A stretch of DNA of 64,000 bases from CAVWNR01 sp963756525 (GCA_963756525.1 CAVWNR010000009.1:496001-560000), one strand, 5' to 3'. Positions 43,111 through 52,030 are shown, counted from the stretch's first letter. The notes: generated by a model not told the origin, from the sequence alone. Program-made: numbers and translations.

Positions 43111-44648
43111 CCGCCACCCTCGCCGGGCCCGCGCCGAGCGGGCTGCGCGACACGCTGCGAGTGCGGGCCACGTTGCGGGGACGGCGGGGCATCACCGCGC
43201 TGACGCTGGCGGCGCTGGGCTACTACCTGTTCCACGCGATCACCGAGCAGCAGAGCTATCTCACCACCGGCTACGACCTCGGCATCTTCGACCAGGCGGT
43301 GCGCGCGTACGCGCACTTCCGGGCGCCGACCGTGCCGCTGAAAGGCCCGGGCTACGACATCCTCGGCGACCACTTCCACCCGATCATCGCGGTGCTGGCG
43401 CCGCTGTACTGGGTATGGGACGACCCGCTCGTCCTGGTGATCGCCCAGGCGGTGCTGATGGCCGCGTCGGTGCCGGTGGTGTACCGGTTCACCCGCCGCC
43501 GCACCGGGTACGGGCTCTCGCTGGTGGTGGCCGGCGCGTACGCGTTCGGCTGGCCGATGCAGGCGCTGATCGACTTCGACTTCCACGAGATCGCCTTCGC
43601 GACGCCGCTGCTGGCGCTCGCCGTCGACGCACTGGATCGCCGCCGCTACCGCCCGTTGGTCGTCTGGTCTGTGCTGCTGCTCTTCGTCCGGGAGGACATG
43701 GGCGCGGTGGTGCTGGTTCTGGCGCTGCTGTGGTGGTGGCAGCGCCGCCGCCCGATACGGCCGGCGCTTGCCCTCGCCGCGGCGGGCGTCGGCGCGTATC
43801 TGCTCACCACGATCGTGATCATCCCGCACTTCGCGGGTGGCTCGGGCTTCGCCTACGGCGGGCAGTACGACGCGCTGGGCAACAGCCCGTCGTCGGCCGT
43901 CGTGCACCTGGCGACCCATCCGTGGGACGCCCTGCGGCTGCTGGTCAGCCCGAACGCGAAGCTCGCCACGCTGGCCTACCTGTTCCTGCCGGTGGCGCTG
44001 CTGTCGCTGCGGTCGCGTTACGTGCTGCTCGTAGTGCCGATGATCGCCGAGCGGTTCTTCAACTCGCGGCACAACCTCTGGCAGCCGCACTTCCACTACA
44101 ACGCGCTGCCGTGGCTGGTGCTGGTGCTGGCGATGGTCGACGGCGCGGACCGGCTCGGGCTCTTCCGCTCTGCCGCAGCACGGGCCCGGTGGGGACGGGC
44201 CGCGCTGGGCGCCTGGCTGGTGGCGTTCCCGGTGTTGCTGATCTGGGGTGTGCTGCCGATCCGGCCGGCCCCTACACCCGTGACGAGCATGCGCGACCGC
44301 GCGCACATCGGCGCCACCGCCCATGTCCGGGCAGCCGAGGCCGTCGTGGCGTACCTGCCGCGTGACGTCTGCGTGGAGGCGGCGAACCAGTTGGTGCCGC
44401 ATTTGACGCCGCGCAACTATGTCGCGGTGCCCCATCTGGGTGCCAGCAACGCCGACTTCATCGTGCTCGACCTGGCCGCACCGGACGTCGGCGGCAACGA
44501 CGGCCCCAAGCCGGCGCCGGTATTCGCCGCCGCGCAGGCCCACGGCTACACCGTGGTCTTCCGGGCCGGAACCATGGTCGTGCTGCGCTCGCCGACCTAT
44601 GCGGGGCCGTCGGCCGCATGCGGCCCGCTGGGCGCGGGCAAGTCGTGA
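43107..44648 (+). CDS. DUF2079 polytopic membrane protein
   Basis: A 513-residue protein with roughly nine to ten membrane segments and the DUF2079 pattern YLTTGYDLGIFDQAVRAYAHF near residue 50, GDHFHPIIAVLAPLYWVW near residue 92, FDFHEIAFATPLLALA near residue 155 and LLFVREDMGAVVL near residue 195. DUF2079 proteins look like GT-C glycosyltransferases; the acidic and His residues in outer loops fit that, but no substrate is known. GTG start overlapping the previous stop. Pairing with a DUF2029 protein suggests both act on one cell-envelope glycan. Confidence 0.8.
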   Translation: MTATLAGPAPSGLRDTLRVRATLRGRRGITALTLAALGYYLFHAITEQQSYLTTGYDLGIFDQAVRAYAHFRAPTVPLKGPGYDILGDHFHPIIAVLAPLYWVWDDPLVLVIAQAVLMAASVPVVYRFTRRRTGYGLSLVVAGAYAFGWPMQALIDFDFHEIAFATPLLALAVDALDRRRYRPLVVWSVLLLFVREDMGAVVLVLALLWWWQRRRPIRPALALAAAGVGAYLLTTIVIIPHFAGGSGFAYGGQYDALGNSPSSAVVHLATHPWDALRLLVSPNAKLATLAYLFLPVALLSLRSRYVLLVVPMIAERFFNSRHNLWQPHFHYNALPWLVLVLAMVDGADRLGLFRSAAARARWGRAALGAWLVAFPVLLIWGVLPIRPAPTPVTSMRDRAHIGATAHVRAAEAVVAYLPRDVCVEAANQLVPHLTPRNYVAVPHLGASNADFIVLDLAAPDVGGNDGPKPAPVFAAAQAHGYTVVFRAGTMVVLRSPTYAGPSAACGPLGAGKS

Positions 44649-44653
44649 CGCCG

Positions 44654-45523
44654 TCAGCCTGAGCTGGCGAAGACCCCGGGCGGGAACGCGCCGTTGCCGA
44701 CGGCCACCCGGGCGAGCCGCTTGCCCAGCTCGGTGAGCCGCTCGGTGCGCTCGGCGCCGAGCCGGGTGTACGGCGCGGCGGCCATCCGGTCGGTGTCGGC
44801 CTCGATCCGTTCCCGCAGCGCCCGGCCGGCTTCACTCAGCCCGGCGCTGTCGGCGAGGCCACGCTCGCGCAGGCCGTCGACGGCCGCGGCCCACTGCTCG
44901 TCCGACCAGCCGCGCAGCTGCTTGGCGGCCTGCTCGGTGAACCCGCGCCCGGTGGCGGTGTGCGTCAGGATCGCCTCGATGCCGGACAGGTCCGCGGCCA
45001 GCAGCGCCGCCAGGTGCCCGTCGCCTCGGTACTCGCGCAGCAGGGTGACCGCGTGCCACAGCACGAGGTGGGGCTCGTCCGGCCACTGCAGGTCGGCGTG
45101 CGCGGCGTACAGCGGCCGCCCGGCCGGGTCGAGCCCGACCGTCGCCTCTCGCGCGAGCGTCGCGGCCTCGGCGAGTTCGGCGGAGTCGACCAGCTCGGCG
45201 CCCAGCAGCCGCCGCAGGGCCAGGTCGGCGACAACGAAGCGGGCCGCCAGGACGTCGGCGGGGGTGGCCAGCGTCCAGGCCCGCGGCAGGTGCTTGGCCA
45301 CCAGCGCCGGGTTGAAGTTGTAGAACGTCGCGGTGGTGACCGCCGGCGCAACGGGCCCCATGGCGGCGGATCTGCTGGCGAAGTAACCCATCCGGCCGGG
45401 CCGCAGGCCGGCCTTGGTGAACTGCTCGTCCGCCTCGGGCGCGAAGTAGACCAGCGAGTGCAGCGGCTCGCTGGCCCGGTGCGCGCGGGCGATCGCGCCG
45501 TCCGGCAGGGTCGAAGGCCTCAC
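44654..45523 (-). CDS. SCO6745 family protein
   Basis: A 289-residue protein of an actinobacterial family named after SCO6745. It begins RPSTLPDGAIARAHRASEPLHSL and has SLVYFAPEADEQF, GYFASRSAAMGPV and ATFYNFNPALVAKHLPRAW, which recur in that family; the C-terminal half has a winged-helix look (TEQAAKQLRGWSDEQWAAA... and LSEAGRALRERIEADTD), so DNA or ligand binding is possible. Function unknown. The GTG start overlaps the pcrA stop by 4 bases (GTGA), so it is coupled to the helicase. Converges on the DUF2079 gene. Confidence 0.75.
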   Translation of the reverse strand: MRPSTLPDGAIARAHRASEPLHSLVYFAPEADEQFTKAGLRPGRMGYFASRSAAMGPVAPAVTTATFYNFNPALVAKHLPRAWTLATPADVLAARFVVADLALRRLLGAELVDSAELAEAATLAREATVGLDPAGRPLYAAHADLQWPDEPHLVLWHAVTLLREYRGDGHLAALLAADLSGIEAILTHTATGRGFTEQAAKQLRGWSDEQWAAAVDGLRERGLADSAGLSEAGRALRERIEADTDRMAAAPYTRLGAERTERLTELGKRLARVAVGNGAFPPGVFASSG

Positions 45524-47832
45524 AGCTTCTCCAGCTTCGCGTAACGGAGCACCAGCCACTTCACGCCGGCGCTGCCGAAGTCGATCTGCGCCTGTGACTG
45601 CTCGTCGGCGCCGCGGGTGTCGACGACCGTACCGAGGCCCCACGAGTCGTGGGTCACCCGGTCGCCGGCGGCCAAGGCGACCAGCGGCCGGTTGCCGACG
45701 CCGCCACGCAGCCCGCCGCGAGCCAGCCGACTACTACTGAGCGACTCCTGCGCCGTGCTTCCGGGCCGGCCGCGCGCCCGGTAGCCGTGATCGCCGTAGC
45801 GCGACGGCCCGTCGTCGCCGTATTGGGCGACGAATGGCTCGCGGTCGACCGCGCCGCTCCAGGTGACCAGTTCGGCGGGCACCTCGTCCAGAAACCGCGA
45901 CGGCGGGTTCCACTGCGGCTGGCCCCACGCGGCGCGCGAGATCGAGCGGGAGAGGAACAGTCGCTGCTGGGCGCGGGTGATGCCGACGTAGGCCAGGCGG
46001 CGCTCTTCTGCCAGCTCGGCCGGCTCGGAGAGCGTGCGCTGGTGGGGGAAGACGCCCTCCTCCATCCCGGTGAGGAAGACCACCGGGAACTCCAGGCCTT
46101 TCGCGGTGTGCAGCGTCATCAGCGTCACGACACCCCCAGCTCCGGCCGCGGAGTCGGCGCGGTTCGGCACCTCGTCCGCGTCGGCCACCAGCGAGACCTG
46201 CTCGAGGAACGCGTCCAGGGTCGGTTCACCGCCGGCCTCGGCTTGCTGCTGCTCGAACTCGCGGGCCACGGTGATCAGCTCGCGCAGGTTGTCGACGCGC
46301 CCCTCGTCCTGGGGGTCGTGGCTGGCCTCGAGCTCGCGCAGGTAGCCGGTCTTGTCCAGCACCGCCTCGATGATCTCGCTCGGCGTGCCGTCGACGGCCA
46401 CCGCGCGCAGCTCGGTGAGCATGGTCAGGAAGTCCTGGATCGCGCCCCGCGAGCGGGGAGCGAGCCCGAACGCGACATCGGTGCGTTCCAGCGCGGCGCC
46501 GAAGGAGATCTGCTCCTGCTCGGCGAGCGCCGCCACGAACGCCTCGGCCCGCTCGCCGATGCCCCGGCGCGGCGTGTTGAGGATGCGGCGCAGGCTGACG
46601 GTGTCGTCCGGGTTGCCGAGCACGCGCAGGTAGGCCAACGCGTCGCGGACCTCCCTGCGTTCGTAGAAGCGCACGCCGCCGACGACCTTGTACGGCAGCC
46701 CGATCCGGATGAAGACCTCCTCGAACACTCGGGACTGCGCGTTGGTGCGGTAGAACACGGCGACGTCGGCGGGTTTGACGCCGTGATCGTCGCCGAGCTC
46801 CTCGATCCGCTGCACCACCCAGGCGGCCTCGTCGTGCTCGTTCTCGGCGACGTACCCGGCGATCGGCTCGCCGCTGCCGGCGTCGGACCAGAGGTTCTTT
46901 GGCTTGCGCTCGGCGTTGCGGGCGATGACGGAGTTGGCCGCGTTGAGGATCGTCTGGGTGGAGCGGTAGTTCTGCTCGAGCATGATCACGGTGGCGTCCG
47001 GGTAGTCGCGCTCGAACTCGAGGATGTTGCGGATCGTCGCGCCGCGGAAGGCGTAGATGGACTGGTCGGCGTCACCGACCACGGCCAGCTCGGCCGGCGG
47101 TTCGCCGCGCGTCAGTTCCCGGACGAGCACGTACTGGGCGTGGTTGGTGTCTTGGTACTCGTCGACCAGGACGTGCCGGAACCGTCGACGGTAGTGCTCG
47201 GCCACGTCCGGGTGGCGCTGCAGCAGCCGCACCGTCGTCATGATCAGGTCGTCGAAGTCGAGCGCGTGCGCCTCGACCAGCCGCCGCTGGTAGCGCGCGT
47301 AGGCGTCGGCGAGCACCTTCTCGTGCGCCGTGGTGGCCTGGTCGGCCCACGCGGCCGGGGTGACCAGCTCGTTCTTCAGGTTGCTGACCTGCGCCGCCAG
47401 CGACCGCGCCGGGTAGCGCTTCGGGTCGAGATCCAGCTCGCGGCCGACCAGGGTCATCAACCGCTTCGAGTCGTCGGCGTCGTAGATCGAGAACGACGAC
47501 TTGAGGTCGAGCGCTTTGCCGTGCGCGCGCAGCACCCGCACGCACATCGAGTGGAACGTGCTGACCCACATCACCCGGGCCCGCGGACCGACGAGTGCCG
47601 CCACCCGCTGCTTCATCTCGCCCGCGGCCTTGTTGGTGAAGGTGATCGCGAGGATCTCGGCGGGGTGCGCACCGCGCTCGGCGAGCAGGTAGGCGATGCG
47701 CTGGGTCAGCACCCGGGTCTTGCCGGAGCCCGCGCCGGCGACGATCAGCAGCGGGCCGCCCTGATGGACGACTGCTGCGCGTTGCTGCGGGTTGAGCCCG
47801 CTGATCGGTCGGTGCAGGCGTGCCGTCTCCAT
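45520..47832 (-). CDS. pcrA: ATP-dependent DNA helicase PcrA/UvrD
   Basis: Superfamily 1A 3'-5' helicase of 770 residues for DNA repair and replication restart. Motifs in order: Q motif GLNPQQRAAV, Walker A VAGAGSGKTRVL near residue 35, Ia ITFTNKAAGEM, II VDEYQDTNHAQY, III VVGDADQSIYAFRGA, IV LEQNYRST, V TLHTAKGLEF and VI RRLAYVGITRAQQRLFL. The C-terminus has the Tudor-like GDRVTHDSWGLGTVV segment of PcrA. The ATG at 47832 is preferred over longer readings. A TAGGGT box lies 10 bases before it. Divergent from the ECF sigma gene. Its place beside chorismate mutase matches M. tuberculosis uvrD1. Confidence 0.96.
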   Translation of the reverse strand: METARLHRPISGLNPQQRAAVVHQGGPLLIVAGAGSGKTRVLTQRIAYLLAERGAHPAEILAITFTNKAAGEMKQRVAALVGPRARVMWVSTFHSMCVRVLRAHGKALDLKSSFSIYDADDSKRLMTLVGRELDLDPKRYPARSLAAQVSNLKNELVTPAAWADQATTAHEKVLADAYARYQRRLVEAHALDFDDLIMTTVRLLQRHPDVAEHYRRRFRHVLVDEYQDTNHAQYVLVRELTRGEPPAELAVVGDADQSIYAFRGATIRNILEFERDYPDATVIMLEQNYRSTQTILNAANSVIARNAERKPKNLWSDAGSGEPIAGYVAENEHDEAAWVVQRIEELGDDHGVKPADVAVFYRTNAQSRVFEEVFIRIGLPYKVVGGVRFYERREVRDALAYLRVLGNPDDTVSLRRILNTPRRGIGERAEAFVAALAEQEQISFGAALERTDVAFGLAPRSRGAIQDFLTMLTELRAVAVDGTPSEIIEAVLDKTGYLRELEASHDPQDEGRVDNLRELITVAREFEQQQAEAGGEPTLDAFLEQVSLVADADEVPNRADSAAGAGGVVTLMTLHTAKGLEFPVVFLTGMEEGVFPHQRTLSEPAELAEERRLAYVGITRAQQRLFLSRSISRAAWGQPQWNPPSRFLDEVPAELVTWSGAVDREPFVAQYGDDGPSRYGDHGYRARGRPGSTAQESLSSSRLARGGLRGGVGNRPLVALAAGDRVTHDSWGLGTVVDTRGADEQSQAQIDFGSAGVKWLVLRYAKLEKL

Positions 47833-47907
47833 CTCGCCGACCACCCTACGGGCAGCCCCTGACGCGACCGGCGTCGGAGAAGGCGCGCCCCGGACGACGA
47901 TAAGGAT

Positions 47908-48426
47908 GTGAGCGCTCCGCAGCTCAGCGGCGACCTGCTCGCGCTGTACGACACGGCGCTGCCGCACGTCTACGGCTACCTGCTCTCGCGCTGCGGGCGG
48001 CGCGGGCTCGCCGAGGAGCTCACCTCAGAGACATTCCTTGCCGCCGTGGACGCCTGTCGCCGCGACCCGTCGGCGCCGGTGAGCGTGCCTTGGCTGGTCG
48101 GCGTCGCCCGGCACAAGCTGGTCGACCACTGGCGCCGGCAGGCCCGGGAGCAGCGCGTGCTGCGGGCCGTGGCAAGCGAGGCGGCCGACGCGCACGACGA
48201 CCCGTGGGACGCCCGGCTGGACGAGCTGCGCGCCCGTGCCGTGCTGGACCGGCTCGCGACGCAACACCGCGCCGCGCTCACCTTGCGCTACCTGGACGAC
48301 CTGCCGGTGCCACAGGTCGCCGACCTGCTCGGTCGCACAGTGCACGCCACGGAGGCGCTGCTGGTGCGTGCCCGCGCGGCGTTCCGACGCGTTTACACCG
48401 AAGGGGAGGTGGACGGTGATGACTGA
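47908..48426 (+). CDS. ECF-type sigma-70 factor
   Basis: A 172-residue RNA polymerase sigma factor with region 2 (LPHVYGYLLSRCGRRGLAEELTSETFLAAV; WLVGVARHKLVDHWRR at 2.4) and region 4 (HRAALTLRYLDDLPVPQVADLL, then HATEALLVRARAAFRR), and no other domain. The GTG start at 47908 has AAGGA directly upstream. Its end overlaps the following VOC gene by 8-11 bases, so the two are coupled. Actinobacterial ECF factors with this neighbour are recurrent; the signal is unknown, and no classical transmembrane anti-sigma factor is encoded next to it. Confidence 0.9.
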   Translation: MSAPQLSGDLLALYDTALPHVYGYLLSRCGRRGLAEELTSETFLAAVDACRRDPSAPVSVPWLVGVARHKLVDHWRRQAREQRVLRAVASEAADAHDDPWDARLDELRARAVLDRLATQHRAALTLRYLDDLPVPQVADLLGRTVHATEALLVRARAAFRRVYTEGEVDGDD

Positions 48427-49645
48427 CCCGCTTGACGTGCTGCGCACGCCGATCACGCCGGCCGACCCCGACCCTGCCTTTGCCACCCGACTGCGGGCCC
48501 GCGTCGCGCGCGCGCTCGCCCTACCCCGAGGAGTCGCCCCGATGACCACCGCACTGGAAACGCCGACCACCTCCGCGCCGCCCCGCGGTGCAGCCATCCC
48601 CTACCTGGCCGTGCGTGATGCTCGCCGCGCGCTGGACTGGTACGCCGACGTGTTCGGCGCCCGCGTCGTCGGCGACCCGATCGTCATGCCGGACGGCCGG
48701 ATCGGGCACGCCGAGCTCGCCGTCGCCGACGGCGTGCTCTACCTCTCCGAGGAGCACCCGGAGCTCGGCGTCGCCGCCCCCCGTCCCGGCGCGGCGTCGG
48801 TGAGCCTGATGCTGCCGGTGTCGGACGCCGATGCGGTCCGGACGCGGGCGATGTCTGCCGGAGCGAGCGGCGACCGCGAGCCGTACGACGGCTATGGCTA
48901 CCGCAACGCCTGGATCGTCGACCCATTCGGTCACCGGTGGGGGCTGCAGTCCCCGCTGCGCGCGTGGCGGTATCGCACCGGTGACCTCGCGCACGTGTCG
49001 GTGCGCACGCCGGATGCAGCGCGCGCGGTCGAGTTCTACCGGGCCGTGCTCGGCTGGGAGATCGTCGATGACCGGGTGCCGGCCGCGACGCCGTCCGTCG
49101 GCGTATGGACGAGCGCGGAGCCGATGCTGTTGTGCGTGTACGCGGTGGGCGACCTCGACGCCGCGCGCGCCCGGATTGCCGCGGCGGGTGGGACGGCCGG
49201 GGAGCCGCGCCAGGAGCCGTACGGTCTGCGCGCGGACTGCATCGACGACCAGGGCAGCGCGTTCGCGATTCACGAGGTGGCGGGCGGCGCGCAGCGCCCG
49301 CCGATGAACGGGCGGCGCGCCGGCGACCTGGCGTACCTGACCCTGGAGGTCGTCGACTCTGCGAAGGCCCGCGCCTTCTACGGCGCAGTGCTCGGCTGGA
49401 CGTTCCGGGCCGGCCGGATCGACGACGGCTGGCAGGTGGAGGACGTGGCACCGATGGTCGGACTCAGCGGCGGGCACCCAGGGGCCGCCGCCGTGCCGAT
49501 GTGGCGCGTCGACGACATCGCCTTCGCCGTCGATCGGGTGCGCGCGGCCGGCGGCACCGCCACCGACCCGGCCCGTCAGCCGTACGGCGTGACGAGCGAG
49601 TGCACGGACGACCAGGGCACCCGCTTCTACCTCGGCGAGCTGTAA
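48419..49645 (+). CDS. Triple VOC (glyoxalase-like) protein with a sigma-linked N-terminal tail
   Basis: A 408-residue protein. The first 35-40 residues (DPLDVLRTPITPADPDPAFA, then a RLRARVARALAL helix) resemble the N-terminus found on proteins encoded after ECF sigma factors. Three VOC/glyoxalase domains follow: about 57-175 (IPYLAVRDARRALDWYADVF), about 183-300 (AHVSVRTPDAARAVEFYRAV) and about 308-408 (AYLTLEVVDSAKARAFYGAV). VOC domains bind metal and can be dioxygenases, glyoxalases or resistance proteins; which one is unknown. ATG at 48419 (GTG at 48416 is equally possible) overlaps the sigma gene. It may be the regulator or the effector of that sigma factor. Confidence 0.82.
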   Translation: MTDPLDVLRTPITPADPDPAFATRLRARVARALALPRGVAPMTTALETPTTSAPPRGAAIPYLAVRDARRALDWYADVFGARVVGDPIVMPDGRIGHAELAVADGVLYLSEEHPELGVAAPRPGAASVSLMLPVSDADAVRTRAMSAGASGDREPYDGYGYRNAWIVDPFGHRWGLQSPLRAWRYRTGDLAHVSVRTPDAARAVEFYRAVLGWEIVDDRVPAATPSVGVWTSAEPMLLCVYAVGDLDAARARIAAAGGTAGEPRQEPYGLRADCIDDQGSAFAIHEVAGGAQRPPMNGRRAGDLAYLTLEVVDSAKARAFYGAVLGWTFRAGRIDDGWQVEDVAPMVGLSGGHPGAAAVPMWRVDDIAFAVDRVRAAGGTATDPARQPYGVTSECTDDQGTRFYLGEL

Positions 49646-49675
49646 CGCTCCGGTTTCCCACCTTCTGGGACGCTG

Positions 49676-49705
49676 TTGCCACGACGCGGGACGGCATGCG
49701 ATCCT
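49676..49705 (+). promoter_or_regulatory. Promoter of the chorismate mutase leader
   Basis: TTGCCA (49676-49681) and GATCCT (49700-49705) are spaced by 18 bases, a good -35/-10 pair. The -10 lies 7 bases before the GTG of the leader peptide, so the leader would be leaderless. Confidence 0.5.
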
Positions 49706-49712
49706 CTACAAC

Positions 49713-49778
49713 GTGCTCAGCCACGCGCGCGAGTTTTTCTACGGGTACCGCAGCTCGGTGCCCGTCGCTCACGGCTGA
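49713..49778 (+). CDS. Aromatic-rich leader peptide upstream of chorismate mutase
   Basis: A 21-codon ORF, GTG to TGA, reading VLSHAREFFYGYRSSVPVAHG. It contains Phe-Phe-Tyr-Gly-Tyr: four aromatic residues in five codons. A strong terminator hairpin begins 18 bases after its stop, and chorismate mutase starts 96 bases after it. This is the layout of ribosome-mediated attenuation responding to charged tRNA-Phe/tRNA-Tyr. An attenuator before chorismate mutase has, as far as I recall, been reported in Corynebacterium glutamicum. Confidence 0.7.
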   Translation: MLSHAREFFYGYRSSVPVAHG

Positions 49779-49796
49779 TCGCATCTCCGCCAACGA

Positions 49797-49825
49797 CGCC
49801 CCGGGCCCACGGCCTCGGGGCGTTT
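49797..49825 (+). terminator. Attenuator hairpin before chorismate mutase
   Basis: CGCCCCG-GGCC (49797-49807) pairs with GGCC-T-CGGGGCG around CAC with a single bulge, giving 11 base pairs, and is followed by TTT (49823-49825). It is the strongest intrinsic-terminator-like structure in the leader and lies between the leader peptide and aroQ. Confidence 0.7.
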
Positions 49826-49874
49826 CCGCGTCACGGGTGGCGGGGTCGGGGAGATACCGAAAGGATCCGCTCCG

Positions 49875-50174
49875 ATGAACCCCACCGCCCTCGAGCCGGA
49901 CGTGACCGTCAACGGTGTCGCCGACGCCCCCGCCGACGACGCGATCCCCATGCTGCGCGAGCAGATCGACGCCCTTGATCTCGCCATCACCAGGCTGGTG
50001 AGCGAGCGGATGCGGCTCTCCAAGCGCATCCAGACCGCTCGGGTCAACGCCGGCGGAACGCGGGTCGAGCTCGGCCGGGAGCGGGTGGTGTTGGACGGCT
50101 ACCGCCAGGCGCTCGGCGCGGACGGCCCGCAGCTCGCCGAGGCCGTGCTGCGGGTCTGCCGCGGCGCATGCTGA
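49875..50174 (+). CDS. Chorismate mutase (AroQ type)
   Basis: A 99-residue all-helical chorismate mutase catalysing chorismate to prephenate, the entry to Phe and Tyr synthesis. The core LREQIDALDLAITRLVSERMRLSKRIQ holds the catalytic Arg and Lys residues of the first helix, followed by GRERVVLDGYR and LAEAVLRVCRGA. Small intracellular actinobacterial mutases (like Rv0948c) are of this size and often need DAHP synthase as a partner. AAAGGA precedes the ATG. It is placed behind the leader peptide and hairpin, and converges on the response regulator gene. Confidence 0.92.
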   Translation: MNPTALEPDVTVNGVADAPADDAIPMLREQIDALDLAITRLVSERMRLSKRIQTARVNAGGTRVELGRERVVLDGYRQALGADGPQLAEAVLRVCRGAC

Positions 50175-50183
50175 TCATGCGAA

Positions 50184-50828
50184 CTACAGCATCCGACGGT
50201 CTGCCGCCCAGCGGGTGAGCTGGTGCCGGTTGGACAGTTGCAGCTTGCGCAACACGTTCGACGCGTGCGTCTCGACGGTCTTGACCGAGATGAACAGCTC
50301 GGCGGCGATCTCCTTGTACGCATAGCCACGGGCCAGCAGGCGGAGCACCTCCAGTTCGCGGGGGGTGAGCTGGTCCAGTTCCGGGTCGACGGACGGGACG
50401 ACCGGGGCGTCGCGGAAGGCGTCCAGCACGAAGCCGGCCAGCCGGGGGCTGAACACGACATCTCCCTCGGCTACCCGCCGGATGGCGTCGGCGAGCTCGC
50501 GCGCCGAGATGGTCTTGGTGACATACCCCTTCGCGCCGGCGCGGATCACGCCGATCACGTCCTCGGCGGCGTCGGACACCGACAGCGCGAGAAAGCGGGT
50601 GTCGGGCAGCTCCGTAGACACCGCGGCGAGGACCGCCTGCCCGCCGCCGTCGGGCATGTGCACGTCGAGCAGCACGACGTCCGGGCGGGTGCTGCGGATG
50701 CCGGCGATCGCGTCGGCCACCGTCCCCGCCTCGCCGACCACCTCGACCGACGCGCCCAGCTCCGAGCGAACGCCGGAGCGGAACATGCCGTGGTCGTCCA
50801 CCAGATACACCGTCGGCTTGCCGTTCAT
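50184..50828 (-). CDS. NarL/LuxR-family response regulator
   Basis: A 214-residue two-component regulator. The receiver domain (residues 1-120) has the acidic pair VDDHGMFR (Asp11-Asp12), the phospho-acceptor Asp55 in VVLLDVHMPD and the conserved Lys in GAKGYVTKT. A LuxR-type helix-turn-helix follows at about residues 150-205 (LTPRELEVLRLLARGYAYKEIA, then VKTVETHASNVLRKL). It overlaps the preceding histidine kinase gene by 4 bases and is its cognate regulator. Targets may include the divergent PspC/LiaF gene, by context. Confidence 0.92.
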   Translation of the reverse strand: MNGKPTVYLVDDHGMFRSGVRSELGASVEVVGEAGTVADAIAGIRSTRPDVVLLDVHMPDGGGQAVLAAVSTELPDTRFLALSVSDAAEDVIGVIRAGAKGYVTKTISARELADAIRRVAEGDVVFSPRLAGFVLDAFRDAPVVPSVDPELDQLTPRELEVLRLLARGYAYKEIAAELFISVKTVETHASNVLRKLQLSNRHQLTRWAADRRML

Positions 50829-52030
50829 CTCGCAATCCTGATCTCTACTTCGGTTCCGCTACCCGGGCCGGTGCGCAGCCGCACCGTGCCGCCGTGCCGC
50901 TCGACCCGTCCGATGATCGAGCCGCGGACGCCTTGCCGATCCGCAGCCACCGTGGCCAGGTCGAAGCCGACGCCGCGGTCCTTGACGTAGGCGACGTACC
51001 CGTCCGCCTCCACCTCGGCATAGAGCGACACCGTGGTGACGCCGGCGTGCTTGGCCGCGTTCACCATCGCCTCGCGGCTGGCGGCAACGAGCGCGCCCAG
51101 CCGGTCGTCGAGCGGGGCGTCGCCGACCACCACGATGTCGACCTTGATCGCGTAGGCGTCCTCGACCTCGCCGGCCGCGGCCTGCAACGCATCGGCCAGC
51201 TGACCCGTCGGCCCCGGCTCGCCGTACAGCAGCGTGCGCAGCTCCCGCTCCTGCCCGCGGGCCAGCCGGGTCACCTCGCGCGGCGAGTCGGCGTTGCGCT
51301 GGATCAGCGCCAGGGTCTGCAGCACCGAGTCGTGCAGGCGCGCCGCGAGATCGGCCCGTTCCTGTGAGCGGATGCGCTCGTAGCGCTCGGCGTTGAGATC
51401 CCCGACCATCCGCGCCCACCACGGACCGGTGATCAGCCCGACGCCGACCAGGGTGACGACGACGGCGATGAACCCGTCCCGCAGGGCGTAGAAGTTCGAC
51501 GTCGCGAGAATGATCACCGCACCCACGACGACCAGCCCGACTCCGCAGACCAGCCTGATCCGGCCGATCCGGTCGCCGCCGAACGGCGTGCGCGACCACA
51601 CCGACCAGCGAGCCCGCTGGCTGTCGGTCGCCTGCCGCCAGATCAGCGCCGCGCCGAGGCAGGCCAGCATCGCCGGGATGAAGAGCCGACCCAGCGAGGA
51701 CGACGCCTCGGTGACCCCGATGATCGATCCGATCGCGATGAGCGCCGCGGCGGTGTACTCCAGCCACTGCGGGACACGGCTCGGCGGCGCGTCGGGTCGG
51801 GTCGGGACGACGATCCAGTACACCGCGTACAGCACGACGCCGATCCCGCCGCCGATGGCGAGCAGCACGAACACCACCCGGATCGCCGCGGTGGGCACCC
51901 CGAGGTGATCGGCCAGCCCTCCGGCAACGCCGCCGAGTATGCGCTGCCGGGTGCGGCGGTAGAGCCGCGGCGCCGGCGGCGCGGCCGACGGCGCGCTGGA
52001 GGGCGCGGCCTGGGCGGCGTCGGCTGTCAC
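50825..52030 (-). CDS. Sensor histidine kinase with N-terminal PspC domain
   Basis: A 401-residue membrane kinase. Residues about 22-80 form a PspC domain (RQRILGGVAGGLADHLGVPT), then about four more membrane helices, a HisKA_3 dimerisation helix with His233 in RLHDSVLQTLALIQRN, and an HATPase domain (ASREAMVNAAKHAG; VKDRGVGFDL; GTEVEIRI). This is the LiaS/DesK type, usually for envelope stress. The start is GTG at 52030 with a weak -10-like GATCAT 6 bases upstream. Overlaps the response regulator by 4 bases. Divergent from a PspC/LiaF-type protein, forming a three-gene module. Confidence 0.9.
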   Translation of the reverse strand: MTADAAQAAPSSAPSAAPPAPRLYRRTRQRILGGVAGGLADHLGVPTAAIRVVFVLLAIGGGIGVVLYAVYWIVVPTRPDAPPSRVPQWLEYTAAALIAIGSIIGVTEASSSLGRLFIPAMLACLGAALIWRQATDSQRARWSVWSRTPFGGDRIGRIRLVCGVGLVVVGAVIILATSNFYALRDGFIAVVVTLVGVGLITGPWWARMVGDLNAERYERIRSQERADLAARLHDSVLQTLALIQRNADSPREVTRLARGQERELRTLLYGEPGPTGQLADALQAAAGEVEDAYAIKVDIVVVGDAPLDDRLGALVAASREAMVNAAKHAGVTTVSLYAEVEADGYVAYVKDRGVGFDLATVAADRQGVRGSIIGRVERHGGTVRLRTGPGSGTEVEIRIAR

